Shown here: positions 50,538 to 59,186 of the stretch, piece by piece
Layout: every line of letters begins with the position of its first letter
Position numbering within the stretch: the stretch's first letter is position 1
Assembly: GCA_050954285.1 (NCBI GenBank)
Contig: JBPBPL010000016.1
Coordinates: 1-64,000 of the forward strand
From: Mucilaginibacter_A sp050954285
Lineage (GTDB): Bacteria > Bacteroidota > Bacteroidia > Sphingobacteriales > Sphingobacteriaceae
DNA: 64,000 bases
Direction of reading: 5' to 3'
Position numbers and translations under genes: made by a program
Notes under the pieces: generated by a model
Databases searched by the model: none
The model's input: the letters and a program-made list of their open reading frames with translations, nothing else
What the model was told of the DNA's origin: nothing

Positions 50538-52907
50538 ATGATGAGATACCATAAGCCGTTATCCTTGTTTTTTTTCCTGCCGATGATTTCTTTGGCACAA
50601 ACAAATAAAAATCCTGTGCCGCAACTCGGAAAAAATACGGTAAAAGAAGTAGTTGCAGCCATGACGCTGCCTGAAAAAGCACGTTTGGTTGTGGGCATGG
50701 GTTTTAAAATGCCGGGGATGCCTCCACCCAAAAAAGGCGATACAACCAGCATGGATATTGGCGGTTTCAAGTTGCCGCCTTCCGATCCAGATGCTTACAA
50801 TATACCCGAAAAAGTGCCTGGTGCAGCTGGCCGACTGCATGGTATTGCGCGGTTAGGCATTCCTAGTATCACCGTTTCTGACGGCCCGGCGGGTTTACGC
50901 ATTGAAGCGATCCGAAATAATGACAGCTCCAAAACGTATTATGCAACTGCTTTTCCGGTTGGTACGTTGCTGGCTTCGTCCTGGGATATTGATCTGGTAA
51001 AAAGAGTAGGCGTTGCTTTTGGCAGCGAAGTGCGCGATTATGGCGTAGATATTTTGCTGGCTCCGGCTTTGAATATTCATCGAAATCCACTGGGTGGACG
51101 AAATTTTGAATATTACTCTGAAGATCCATTGGTAGCAGGTAAAATTACGGCAGCTATTGTGCAGGGAATCCAATCCAATGGCGTAGGAACTTCGATCAAA
51201 CATTTTGCAGCAAACAATCAGGAAAGCAACAGGACCGGCGTAAATTCTGTGGTGAGCGAAAGAACCATGCGGGAAATTTATCTGAAAGGATTTGAGATCG
51301 CTGTAAAAGAATCTGATCCCTGGACAGTGATGTCATCTTACAATAAAATAAACGGAACTTACACTTCCGAAAGGCCGGATTTGCTCACTACCATTCTGAA
51401 AAAAGAATGGGGCTTTAAAGGTTTTGTGATGACGGACTGGTTTGGCGGCAATAACCCTGTAGCACAAATGGCTGCCGGAAATGATTTGATCATGCCGGGA
51501 AGCCCGAAACAATCCGATTTGATAGTTGCAGCTGTAAAAAGTGGTAAACTCAGCATCAAACAACTCGACGAAAATGTAGAACGGATTTTGAATATCATTC
51601 TGAAATCCCCTACGTTCCGTAAATATCCGTATAATGATAAACCGGATTTGCGTGCCGATGCACAGGTTTCCCGTTCGGCAGCCGCAGAAGGGATGATTTT
51701 GCTGAAAAACGCTGGTCAGGCGCTTCCAATCCAAAAAGGAAAAAAAGTAGCTGTTTTTGGCAATACTTCTTATGATATTATTGCAGGAGGAACCGGCAGT
51801 GGGGATGTAAATAAAGCGTACACCATTTCTTTGCTGCAAGGTTTGAGCAATGCTGGTTATCAGGTAGATAGAAGTATTGAAAACAGTTACAAAGCTTATC
51901 TGGTGGATGCCAAAGCGAAACGCCCAAAGCCAAAAAGCTTTTTTGAACCGTTGGCCGTGATTTCAGAACTGGAAAATAACCAGAACGTTGGTTCTGGTGC
52001 CGCAAATGATGAAGCCGCAATCATCACCATTGGCAGAAATGCCGGCGAAGGCGCAGACCGGAAATTGGACAATGATTATTATTTGTCTGATGCCGAAAAA
52101 ACATTGATAAAAACAGTATCGGCCGCGTTTCATGCGGTAAACAAAAAGGTAATTGTGGTGCTGAATATTGGCGGCGTAACCGATGTCAGCAGCTGGCGCG
52201 ATCAGGTAGACGGCATTTTATTAGCTTGGCAGCCCGGAATTGAAGCTGGAAACGCAATTGCTGATGTTTTATCCGGAAACGTAAACCCATCCGGAAAGCT
52301 GGCTACCACTTTCCCGATGAGTTACCAGGATGTGCCTTCTGCCAAAAACTTTCCGGGCACGCCTGCGGATAAACCGTTAAAAGTGGTTTATGAAGAAGGG
52401 ATTTACGTTGGCTATCGTTATTACAACACTTTCAGCGTAAAACCAGCTTATGATTTTGGTTATGGTTTATCTTATACTACGTTCAATTACAGTAACTTAA
52501 AGCTGAGTAATGCTTCTTTTACCGATCATATTTCGGCATCTATTACCATCACCAACAGCGGAAAAGTGGCCGGGAAAGAAGTGGTACAACTTTACTTAAC
52601 TGCGCCTGCCAAAATGATGGACAAACCGTCGGAAGAGTTAAAAGCATTTGCCAAAACCCGATTACTGCAACCGGGCGAATCTCAAACGTTAAGTTTCAAT
52701 ATAAAAGCCTTGGATCTGGCTTCTTACGACACCAAAACTTCTTCCTGGGTTGCAGAAGCTGGAAATTATAACCTGAAAATTGGCGCTTCGTCTGTTAATA
52801 TTAAGCAAACTGCAAGTTTTAATCTGCCTAAACAAATAGTGGCTGAAAAAGATACTAAAGCTTTAACGCCACAGGAAAACCTGACTGAAATGAAGAATAG
52901 TAAATAA
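50538..52907 (+). CDS. glycoside hydrolase family 3 beta-glucosidase
   Basis: A 789-residue exported GH3 enzyme. It has a signal peptide (MMRYHKPLSLFFFLPMISLA), the (alpha/beta)8 domain with the catalytic nucleophile D300 in GFVMTDWFGG, the alpha/beta sandwich domain, and a C-terminal fibronectin-III-like domain (GYGLSYTTFNYSNL..., about 655-760). It would release glucose or related sugars from beta-glucosides in the periplasm. Element copies lie in frame at 52509-52530 (NASFTDH) and 52102-52121. Separated from neighbours by terminators. Confidence 0.93.
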   Translation: MMRYHKPLSLFFFLPMISLAQTNKNPVPQLGKNTVKEVVAAMTLPEKARLVVGMGFKMPGMPPPKKGDTTSMDIGGFKLPPSDPDAYNIPEKVPGAAGRLHGIARLGIPSITVSDGPAGLRIEAIRNNDSSKTYYATAFPVGTLLASSWDIDLVKRVGVAFGSEVRDYGVDILLAPALNIHRNPLGGRNFEYYSEDPLVAGKITAAIVQGIQSNGVGTSIKHFAANNQESNRTGVNSVVSERTMREIYLKGFEIAVKESDPWTVMSSYNKINGTYTSERPDLLTTILKKEWGFKGFVMTDWFGGNNPVAQMAAGNDLIMPGSPKQSDLIVAAVKSGKLSIKQLDENVERILNIILKSPTFRKYPYNDKPDLRADAQVSRSAAAEGMILLKNAGQALPIQKGKKVAVFGNTSYDIIAGGTGSGDVNKAYTISLLQGLSNAGYQVDRSIENSYKAYLVDAKAKRPKPKSFFEPLAVISELENNQNVGSGAANDEAAIITIGRNAGEGADRKLDNDYYLSDAEKTLIKTVSAAFHAVNKKVIVVLNIGGVTDVSSWRDQVDGILLAWQPGIEAGNAIADVLSGNVNPSGKLATTFPMSYQDVPSAKNFPGTPADKPLKVVYEEGIYVGYRYYNTFSVKPAYDFGYGLSYTTFNYSNLKLSNASFTDHISASITITNSGKVAGKEVVQLYLTAPAKMMDKPSEELKAFAKTRLLQPGESQTLSFNIKALDLASYDTKTSSWVAEAGNYNLKIGASSVNIKQTASFNLPKQIVAEKDTKALTPQENLTEMKNSK

Positions 52908-52908
52908 G

Positions 52909-52934
52909 CATACTTCTTTTATCGGCATAAAATC
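52909..52934 (+). repeat. dispersed CTTCTTTTA element
   Basis: CATACTTCTTTTATCGGCA followed by TAAAATCAAG, 2 bp after the GH3 stop. Confidence 0.75.
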
Positions 52935-52964
52935 AAGATCGGAACAAAAACTCCGGTCTTTTTT
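52935..52964 (+). terminator. rho-independent terminator after the GH3 gene
   Basis: AAGATCGGA (52935-52943) and TCCGGTCTT (52952-52960) pair with one G-U, 8-base loop, then T4. It directly follows the dispersed element. Confidence 0.75.
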
Positions 52965-53069
52965 ATGCGCAGTTTTTCAACATGAGGAAATATTATTCAG
53001 ATAAAAATTCTATTTAAAGTTAAAACTGGTCAGGTTTTTGTTTAAAATGAAAAAACAAAATCTACTAAA

Positions 53070-53933
53070 ATGGAACAAAAACCAAAGGATTTTTCGGGAG
53101 AAGAAAAACAGAAGTCTCAACCGGGAATTGAAGAACAGATGGATCCAAAACCAGAATATATCAATGAAAACTATAAAGGTTCGGATAAATTAAAAGGTAA
53201 AAAAGCGTTGATTACCGGCGGCGATAGTGGCATTGGCCGTGCAGTTGCCATACATTTTGCGCGTGAAGGTGCTGATGTAGCCATTGTTTATTTGGGTGAA
53301 GATGAGGATGCAGAGAAAACCAAAAAATTAATTGAAGCAGAAGGCCGTAAAGCGTTGCTGATAAAAGGTGATGTTGCTGATCCGGAAACCAGTGTAAAAG
53401 CGGTACAGCAAACCGTTGATGCTTTTGGCGGATTGAATATTTTGGTGAACAATGCCGGGCAGCAATATCCGCAGAAAGATATTTCCGGCATCAGTAATGA
53501 GCAGTTGGAAAAAGTTTTCAAGACCAATATTTTCGCCCATTTTTACTTTGCAAAAGAAGCATTAAAGCATTTGCAGGAAGGCGATTGCATCATCAATACC
53601 ACTTCGGTTACGGCTTATCGGTCGTCGCCCAGTTTACTGGATTATTCTTCTACTAAAGGCGCGATCGTATCTTTCACCCGCTCATTAGGAACGAATCTGG
53701 CAGAGAAAAAAATTCGCGTAAACGGCGTTGCGCCAGGTCCGATCTGGACGCCTTTGATTGTTTCAACTTTTGATGAAGAAAAAATAGAAAGTTTTGGTAA
53801 AGACGTACCGCTTGGTCGTGCAGGCCAGCCATCGGAAGTTGCACCGGCATATATTTTTCTGGCTTCGCAGGATGCATCTTACATTACCGGACAAGTTATT
53901 CATGTAAATGGTGGGGAAATAGTAAACGGCTAA
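53070..53933 (+). CDS. SDR family oxidoreductase (YghA/glucose dehydrogenase-like)
   Basis: A 287-residue short-chain dehydrogenase with an N-terminal extension of about 40 residues typical of the YghA/YhdG group. The cofactor motif is TGGDSGIGRA (about 49-58), followed by NNAG (127-130), and the catalytic S179, Y192 and K196 in DYSSTKGA. It probably reduces an aldehyde/ketone or oxidises an alcohol with NAD(P); often annotated as a general stress protein. A terminator follows. Confidence 0.92.
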   Translation: MEQKPKDFSGEEKQKSQPGIEEQMDPKPEYINENYKGSDKLKGKKALITGGDSGIGRAVAIHFAREGADVAIVYLGEDEDAEKTKKLIEAEGRKALLIKGDVADPETSVKAVQQTVDAFGGLNILVNNAGQQYPQKDISGISNEQLEKVFKTNIFAHFYFAKEALKHLQEGDCIINTTSVTAYRSSPSLLDYSSTKGAIVSFTRSLGTNLAEKKIRVNGVAPGPIWTPLIVSTFDEEKIESFGKDVPLGRAGQPSEVAPAYIFLASQDASYITGQVIHVNGGEIVNG

Positions 53934-53960
53934 ACGGTTTAAACATTTTTAACTTTACTG

Positions 53961-53988
53961 GCCGGAATAATTTATTCCGGCTTTTTTT
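53961..53988 (+). terminator. rho-independent terminator after the SDR gene
   Basis: GCCGGAATA (53961-53969) and TATTCCGGC (53973-53981) are perfect arms with a 3-base loop and T7. Confidence 0.85.
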
Positions 53989-53999
53989 GTTTTTACCCT

Positions 54000-54024
54000 G
54001 ATGCTTCTTTTACCAGATAAAAAT
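54000..54024 (+). repeat. dispersed element supplying a start codon
   Basis: GATGCTTCTTTTACCAGA followed by TAAAAATCC. The ATG at 54001 is the only start of the following J-domain-like ORF. Confidence 0.75.
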
Positions 54025-54726
54025 CCGCTTTTTAATCACGACATAGTTCTGCTACTGGAAAAAGAAATTGCTGCGCTGGAAGCGGAATTAATTGCGCTGG
54101 AAACCGAAATCAATATTTTTCAGGCCCAGATCCGTTCTGCTTTATCGCCCCAGATTCTGCGTATTCAGGAATTGACAATCATTTATAAAAATCAAAAGCA
54201 GCTAAAAAAAATAAAGCGTTTAGAGCAGAAAAAGCGCGGGAAGAATTATCAAGAACCGGTTGGTTTGAAGGCGAATAATGCTTCTTTTATCGCACAAAAT
54301 TTGGTTTCTGCAGATGAGCAGCAGGAATTGAAACGGTTGTATAAAGAAGCGATTGTACAAGTTCATCCCGATAAGTTTGTGGATGCGGATGAAGCTTTAA
54401 ACGAGCGGGCAACAGCGGTAACCAGTCAACTGATTGAAGTTTACAAAAGAGGAGATCTGGAAGAACTGAACCGTTTGCACGAACATATTATTAGTGGAAA
54501 CGCGCTGACTTATCTGCCAGATCAGCCGGAAACGGTGAATGATCCGCAGGCGATGATGCTGTTTTTACAGGATAAAAAACGTAAACTGCAAAAGCTGCTG
54601 CTGGAAATTAAAACTTCGGCTATTTATGAATTGTGGCTGAACCGGAAAGATATTCCGACTTTGATTTCGGAATTGAAAATTGAGTTTGAGGAACGGATAT
54701 TAATTTTGGTAAAACGAACCCAATAG
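54001..54726 (+). CDS. J-domain-like coiled-coil protein
   Basis: A 241-residue protein with coiled coils (about 15-75), and a C-terminal half carrying HPDK at 122-125 in a context (YKEAIVQVHPDKF) like the J-domain tripeptide that stimulates DnaK. The following NRATAVTSQLIEVYKRGDLE resembles the rest of the domain. There is no other Met in the first half, so the start is the ATG within the dispersed element, giving MLLLPDKNP. A second element copy (54278-54304) is read as NASFIAQNL. Function is otherwise unknown. Confidence 0.65.
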   Translation: MLLLPDKNPLFNHDIVLLLEKEIAALEAELIALETEINIFQAQIRSALSPQILRIQELTIIYKNQKQLKKIKRLEQKKRGKNYQEPVGLKANNASFIAQNLVSADEQQELKRLYKEAIVQVHPDKFVDADEALNERATAVTSQLIEVYKRGDLEELNRLHEHIISGNALTYLPDQPETVNDPQAMMLFLQDKKRKLQKLLLEIKTSAIYELWLNRKDIPTLISELKIEFEERILILVKRTQ

Positions 54727-54782
54727 CAGCCACACAAATTTTGGCTGCTTCTGTTGAATCCTCAGTTTTAACAACGCATTTC

Positions 54783-55547
54783 ATGGATATGATCACCAAT
54801 ACTGATTTTCAAAAGGAAGAAATCAACCCAAAAGAAACCCTGATTTTTCTACATTATTTTGGCGGATCAGCGCAAAGCTGGCAATGGCTTGTTCCGCTTC
54901 TGCAAGAAGATTATAACTGTATTGCGCTGAGTTTGCCAGGTTTTGGTGAAGAACCAGCGTTGGATGAACCTTCGATTGCAGGCTTTACTTCTTTTATCAT
55001 GCAAAAACTGGATTCAATGAATGTGGAATCTTATGTGTTGGTCGGCCATTCCATGAGTGGGAAAATTGCGGTAGATATGGCGGCCAATGATCCAAACTTT
55101 AGCATCAAACAATTGATTTTGGTTGCACCTTCTCCGCCAACTGTTGAACAGATTTCTGAAAAAAGCAAGCAGCAGATGCTTAATCATCCAAACCGGGAGC
55201 AAGCGGAAAAAACGGTGGAAAGTATCACTCTGAAACCCATTATGGAAGAACAGCGGGAACTGATCATCAAAAATAACCTGGAAGCGGACGATAAAACCTG
55301 GAAATGGTGGGTTTTGGAAGGTTCCAGTCATTCTATCGCCAATGATGATGAACATTTGTTTTTGCCGATTACGGTGCTTGCTTCGGAAGATGACCCGGCA
55401 ATCAGTTTTGAAAGTGTTTTGGAAGAAAGTTTGCCACATCTGCCTGATGCTAAATTAGTTACGATAAAAGGAGTAGGACATCTGAGCCCGATAGAAGCAC
55501 CGGAATGGCTGGCAGCGCAAATTCGGCAGGCCATTATCAAAGAGTAA
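54783..55547 (+). CDS. alpha/beta-hydrolase
   Basis: A hydrolase of about 254 residues. I prefer the ATG at 54783 (MDMITNTDF) to an upstream TTG at 54741. LIFLHYFGGSAQSWQWL has the oxyanion region, the nucleophile Ser is in VGHSMSGKIAVDMA, and GHLSPIEAPEWL near the C-terminus supplies the catalytic His. The acid is likely in LASEDDPAIS. Substrate (ester, epoxide, lactone) is unknown. In-frame dispersed element at 54985-55011 (FTSFIMQKL). Confidence 0.85.
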   Translation: MDMITNTDFQKEEINPKETLIFLHYFGGSAQSWQWLVPLLQEDYNCIALSLPGFGEEPALDEPSIAGFTSFIMQKLDSMNVESYVLVGHSMSGKIAVDMAANDPNFSIKQLILVAPSPPTVEQISEKSKQQMLNHPNREQAEKTVESITLKPIMEEQRELIIKNNLEADDKTWKWWVLEGSSHSIANDDEHLFLPITVLASEDDPAISFESVLEESLPHLPDAKLVTIKGVGHLSPIEAPEWLAAQIRQAIIKE

Positions 55548-55622
55548 TTAGCAGCATAAAAGGATTAGTTTATGCTGAAATGCGACAAGAAATTGAAAAC
55601 ACACGTTCTTTACTTTGGACAG

Positions 55623-56585
55623 ATGAAAACCAAGATTTTATTTACGGCGCTGCTGGTTATTAGCGATTTGCTGTCCAATGCGCAGTTTGTGAAACAGCAT
55701 GGCAAATTGCAGGTTGTGGGCACGCAATTGCAGGACGCTCATGGCCAGCCCATCGTTTTACGCGGAATGAGTTATGGCTGGCACAACTTCTGGCCACAAT
55801 ATTACAATGCAGGAACGGTAAACTGGTTGCATCAGGATTGGAATTGTACGGTTTTGCGCGCGGCAATGGGCGTGGATCCGGCTAAAGGTTATATGGAAGA
55901 CCCGGAAGGTTCTAAAGCAATAATCGAAAAAGTAGTTGATGCGGCGATCAAAGAAGGGATTTATGTACTGATCGATTTCCACAGCCATCATGTGCATCTC
56001 CAGGAAGCCAAAACATTTTTTACGGAGATGGCCAAAAAATATGGCAAGCAACCGAATGTGATTTATGAGATTTTTAATGAGCCAGATGATCATACCAACT
56101 GGCCGGAAGTAAAAGCCTATGCACAGGAGGTAGTTGCTACCATTCGTGCGATCGATCCGGATAATGTGATTTTGATCGGAAATCCACACTGGGATCAGGA
56201 TGTAAACGTTGCTGCGGATGATCCGCTCGCCAATGTAAGCAACGTAATGTACACCTGCCATTTTTACGCCGCTACGCACAAACAATCTTTACGGGATCGT
56301 TGCGATTATGCGTTAAAAAAAGGTTTGCCAATTTTTATTTCAGAATCAGCAGGAATGGAAGCAAGCGGCAACGGACCAATTAATATGCCTGAATGGCAAA
56401 ATTGGATTGATTGGTGTGAAAACCATAAAATCAGCTGGATTACGTGGTCGGTTTCTGATAAAGATGAAACCTGCTCCGTGCTGAAAGCCGGTGCTAATGC
56501 AACAGGCAGTTGGAAAGAAAGTGATTTAAAAGAATCAGGTATCAAAAGCCGTGAATTTTTGAAAAAGTACAACACCCGGCAATAG
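55623..56585 (+). CDS. glycoside hydrolase family 5 endoglucanase-like
   Basis: An exported GH5 cellulase of about 320 residues. I chose the ATG at 55623, which begins a clean signal peptide (MKTKILFTALLVISDLLSNA); a start at 55572 adds 17 residues before it. It has MSYGWHNFWPQYYN, the acid/base Glu in YEIFNEPDDH, YTCHFYAATHKQSLR, the nucleophile Glu in PIFISESAG, and WITWSVSDKDETCS. The substrate is probably a beta-1,4-glucan. With the GH3 and GH1-like genes it suggests local plant- or microbial-glucan breakdown. Confidence 0.9.
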   Translation: MKTKILFTALLVISDLLSNAQFVKQHGKLQVVGTQLQDAHGQPIVLRGMSYGWHNFWPQYYNAGTVNWLHQDWNCTVLRAAMGVDPAKGYMEDPEGSKAIIEKVVDAAIKEGIYVLIDFHSHHVHLQEAKTFFTEMAKKYGKQPNVIYEIFNEPDDHTNWPEVKAYAQEVVATIRAIDPDNVILIGNPHWDQDVNVAADDPLANVSNVMYTCHFYAATHKQSLRDRCDYALKKGLPIFISESAGMEASGNGPINMPEWQNWIDWCENHKISWITWSVSDKDETCSVLKAGANATGSWKESDLKESGIKSREFLKKYNTRQ

Positions 56586-56617
56586 TCACTAAATTTAAAT
56601 TGTCCTGAAGATTAGCT

Positions 56618-57394
56618 ATGCGCGGTAAATTGTTTGAGTTTGAAGATCAAAGCTGGTTCCCAAATACTATCCGTTCCGGGATGACGGATTTTTTGCGGTA
56701 TCTAATTAAACTGTTGAATGTATATCAACCCATTGCGCCACTTTTAATTGAAGTACTGAGCAAAACCAATCAACATCATATTGTTGATTTGGGTTCGGGC
56801 GGAGGCGGGGCCATCGAGCAAATTCACCAAAACCTAACCAAATTATCAGCCAAAAAAATCACGATCACTTTAACTGATAAATTTCCAAATCCGGCTGCTT
56901 GGCAATACATCGAGCAAAAAACAAACCATATGATTGGTTTTTATGCTGATCCGGTGGATGCTAATCAAGTTCCGGATACTTTAAAAGGTGTGCGGACTTT
57001 GTTTTCGGCAGCTCATCATTTTGAACCGGCGCAGTTAACCAAAATTTTAGAAGCTGCCGTTGTTCAAAGAGCAGGAATAGGTTTGTTTGATGGCGGCAGC
57101 AAAAGCTGGTGGATGCTATTAGGCGCCATTTTGTTTCAACCACTGATATTTTTTGTTTTTACGCCTTTTATTCGCCCCTTCAAAATCTCCCGGATACTGC
57201 TCACTTATCTCGTTCCGGTTATTCCCTTTTGTACGGTTTGGGATGGTTGTGTATCGATTTCGAGGTTATATCGGCCAAAAGAATTATTGCAATTAGCAGA
57301 ATCTTTATCTGCAAAAAATTATATCTGGAAGGCTGGACGCGTAAAAAATAAGCTGGGTTTGCAAGTTGCTTATTTAATTGGTTATCCTATTTAA
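56618..57394 (+). CDS. membrane-associated class I SAM methyltransferase-like protein
   Basis: A 258-residue protein. The first half has the SAM-binding VDLGSGGGGAIEQI (about 56-69) and a weak acidic loop (LTDKFPNP). The second half is unusual: two hydrophobic segments (about 167-187 and 193-212), so the C-terminal part is membrane-attached. No known methyltransferase subfamily is obvious; a lipid or small-molecule substrate at the membrane is a guess. It is followed by a dispersed element 7 bp after the stop. Confidence 0.65.
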   Translation: MRGKLFEFEDQSWFPNTIRSGMTDFLRYLIKLLNVYQPIAPLLIEVLSKTNQHHIVDLGSGGGGAIEQIHQNLTKLSAKKITITLTDKFPNPAAWQYIEQKTNHMIGFYADPVDANQVPDTLKGVRTLFSAAHHFEPAQLTKILEAAVVQRAGIGLFDGGSKSWWMLLGAILFQPLIFFVFTPFIRPFKISRILLTYLVPVIPFCTVWDGCVSISRLYRPKELLQLAESLSAKNYIWKAGRVKNKLGLQVAYLIGYPI

Positions 57395-57400
57395 CTCAAT

Positions 57401-57426
57401 AAATTTAGGGCGATAAAAGAAGTATC
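57401..57426 (-). repeat. dispersed CTTCTTTTA element
   Basis: AAATTTAGGGCGATAAAAG followed by AAGTATC, 7 bp after the methyltransferase-like gene. Confidence 0.8.
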
Positions 57427-57455
57427 AGTAAATTTTGCTTACAAAAATAGTACAC

Positions 57456-58052
57456 ATGATTTTCGATTTTTCTACTGATTATATTTTAGAAGATGAAGCT
57501 GCTATACTTCGTCCGCTAACGCAAGATGATTACAAGCTGTTGCTTCCATTTGCTTTGCAAGAAACCAACATCTGGAAATATTCTTTGATACCTGCAGCCG
57601 GGGCAGAAAACTTGAAAAGATACATTGAATCTGCTTTAATTGCACGAAAAGAAAAACGGGAATACGCATTTATCGTATTCGATAAAAAGCAACAAAAATA
57701 TGCCGGCTGTACGCGTTTTTATGATATTCAGCTTCAAAATAAAACCCTGCAACTGGGCTATACCTGGTACGGAAAAGATTTTCAGGGAACCGGTTTAAAC
57801 AAACATTGCAAGTTTTTACTACTTGATTTTGCTTTTGAAAAAATGGAAATGGAACGGGTAGAATTTCGCGCAGATAACAACAATAAAAGAAGTATTGCCG
57901 CTATGCAAAGCATCGGCTGCACAATAGAGGGCGTGTTGCGAAAGCATTTGCCTTTGCCGGATGGCAACCGCCGGGATAGTATAGTTCTGAGTATTTTAAA
58001 AGATGAATGGATAGCCGGTTTAAAAGCAAATCTTCAGCAAAAGCTAACGTAG
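57456..58052 (+). CDS. GNAT family N-acetyltransferase (RimJ/RimL-like)
   Basis: An acetyltransferase of about 198 residues. I chose the ATG at 57456 over a TTG at 57435. It has the N-terminal ILRPLTQDDYKLLLPF and the acetyl-CoA-binding TWYGKDFQGTGLNKHCK, then RVEFRADNNNKRSIAAMQSIGC, the usual N-x-x-S/A-x-x-x-x-E/K-x-x-G helix. Such proteins acetylate alpha-amino groups or small amines. The substrate is not evident. A weak element-like match lies in frame near 57881. Confidence 0.88.
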   Translation: MIFDFSTDYILEDEAAILRPLTQDDYKLLLPFALQETNIWKYSLIPAAGAENLKRYIESALIARKEKREYAFIVFDKKQQKYAGCTRFYDIQLQNKTLQLGYTWYGKDFQGTGLNKHCKFLLLDFAFEKMEMERVEFRADNNNKRSIAAMQSIGCTIEGVLRKHLPLPDGNRRDSIVLSILKDEWIAGLKANLQQKLT

Positions 58053-58068
58053 ATGGAGGTAAATAAGT

Positions 58069-58090
58069 ATATACTGTTTTTATCAGTCTA
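58069..58090 (+). repeat. sister element CTGTTTTTA-type
   Basis: ATATACTGTTTTTATCAGTC followed by TAAATATC, between the GNAT and pyrophosphatase genes. Confidence 0.6.
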
Positions 58091-58155
58091 AATATCAGGA
58101 TGGCATTTTGTTGTCAAAATCCCAACTTTTTTACCTGTAAAATTGTATTATCAGT

Positions 58156-58635
58156 ATGAATGCGATAACGGTGATTATTGAAAGTCCAAAAGGTGCGGGC
58201 CACAAGTATGATTATGAACCTGAATTAAATTGTTTCAAACTAAAAAAAATCTTACCCGCCGGACTCGTTTTTCCGTTTGATTTTGGTTTTATTGTAAAAA
58301 CAAAAGGCGAAGACGATGATCCGCTGGATGTATTGGTGATTTCAGAAATTCAAACTTTCCCCGGATGCTGCATGGATTGCCGGATTATTGGCGTAATCAA
58401 AGCCAACCAAACCGAGCGCGATGGCAAAACGCTGCGTAATGATCGGTTTTTGGCTGTGCCCGAAGTTTCTCAGTTGTATAAAGATGTGCACGAAATACAT
58501 CAAATACCAAAAGGAATGATTGATCAGATCGAAAACTTTTTTATAAATTATAATAATCAGGCCGGTAAGAAATTTGAAATATTAGGCAGAGAAACTGCTG
58601 CAGCAGCTTTTAAAATGATTGACATTAAAGCCTGA
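58156..58635 (+). CDS. ppa: inorganic pyrophosphatase (family I-like)
   Basis: A 159-residue soluble pyrophosphatase hydrolysing PPi to phosphate and driving biosynthesis forward. It has IESPKGAGHKYDYEP at the N-terminus, FPFDFGFI, and the metal-binding EDDDPLDVLVI with DDPLD at 54-58. It is a shorter variant of the family I enzyme (usual about 175). The next gene starts 4 bp after its stop, so they share an mRNA. Confidence 0.92.
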   Translation: MNAITVIIESPKGAGHKYDYEPELNCFKLKKILPAGLVFPFDFGFIVKTKGEDDDPLDVLVISEIQTFPGCCMDCRIIGVIKANQTERDGKTLRNDRFLAVPEVSQLYKDVHEIHQIPKGMIDQIENFFINYNNQAGKKFEILGRETAAAAFKMIDIKA

Positions 58636-58639
58636 TTAA

Positions 58640-59164
58640 ATGATATTTACAGAAAACCCGGTTATTGTTACCCTCAAAATTAACGCAGAAGCTGCTGCTT
58701 ATTTTACTGATTTGCGCAAGCAATATTTTCCTGCCGAACGCAATTATCTGGATGCGCATTTAACGCTGTTTCATCATTTACCGGGCACTGAGCACTCTTT
58801 ATTTGAGTTGGTAAAAACAGTATGTGCGCAGCAAAAACTACTATTGCTGCAAGTTGCACAAGTAGTTAGCATTGGTGCAGGGGTTGCTTTTAAAATAGAA
58901 TGCGAAGAGCTTAAAAAAATGCACAAAAATTTGCAGCAACAATGGCAGCAATGGCTTACACCTCAAGATAAACAAGCACTTTGGCCGCATATTACGATTC
59001 AGAATAAAGTTGACCGTACAACAGCTTTAAAAACGCAACAACAATTGAGCACGAGCTTTCAACCTTTCGAAATTCAGGGTTTGGGATTATCATTTTGGGA
59101 ATACCTTGGTGGCCCCTGGAAGTTACTGGAAACGGTTGATTTTATGCCGATAAAAGAAGTATAA
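58640..59164 (+). CDS. 2H phosphoesterase (2'-5' RNA ligase-like)
   Basis: A 174-residue 2H-superfamily protein with two H-x-T motifs: HLT at 40-42 (DAHLTLFHHLP) and HIT at 117-119 (WPHITIQNKV). The family hydrolyses or joins 2',3'-cyclic phosphates in RNA or small molecules. Its final codons (MPIKEV) and the TAA stop are formed by a reverse dispersed element (59142-59163). Co-transcribed with ppa. Confidence 0.88.
   Translation: MIFTENPVIVTLKINAEAAAYFTDLRKQYFPAERNYLDAHLTLFHHLPGTEHSLFELVKTVCAQQKLLLLQVAQVVSIGAGVAFKIECEELKKMHKNLQQQWQQWLTPQDKQALWPHITIQNKVDRTTALKTQQQLSTSFQPFEIQGLGLSFWEYLGGPWKLLETVDFMPIKEV
59142..59163 (-). repeat. dispersed element forming the gene end
   Basis: ATGCCGATAAAAGAAGTAT, preceded by GATTTT. 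It supplies the last codons and the TAA stop of the 2H phosphoesterase. Confidence 0.8.
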
Positions 59165-59186
59165 GCAAAAAATCAACCTTAACCGT

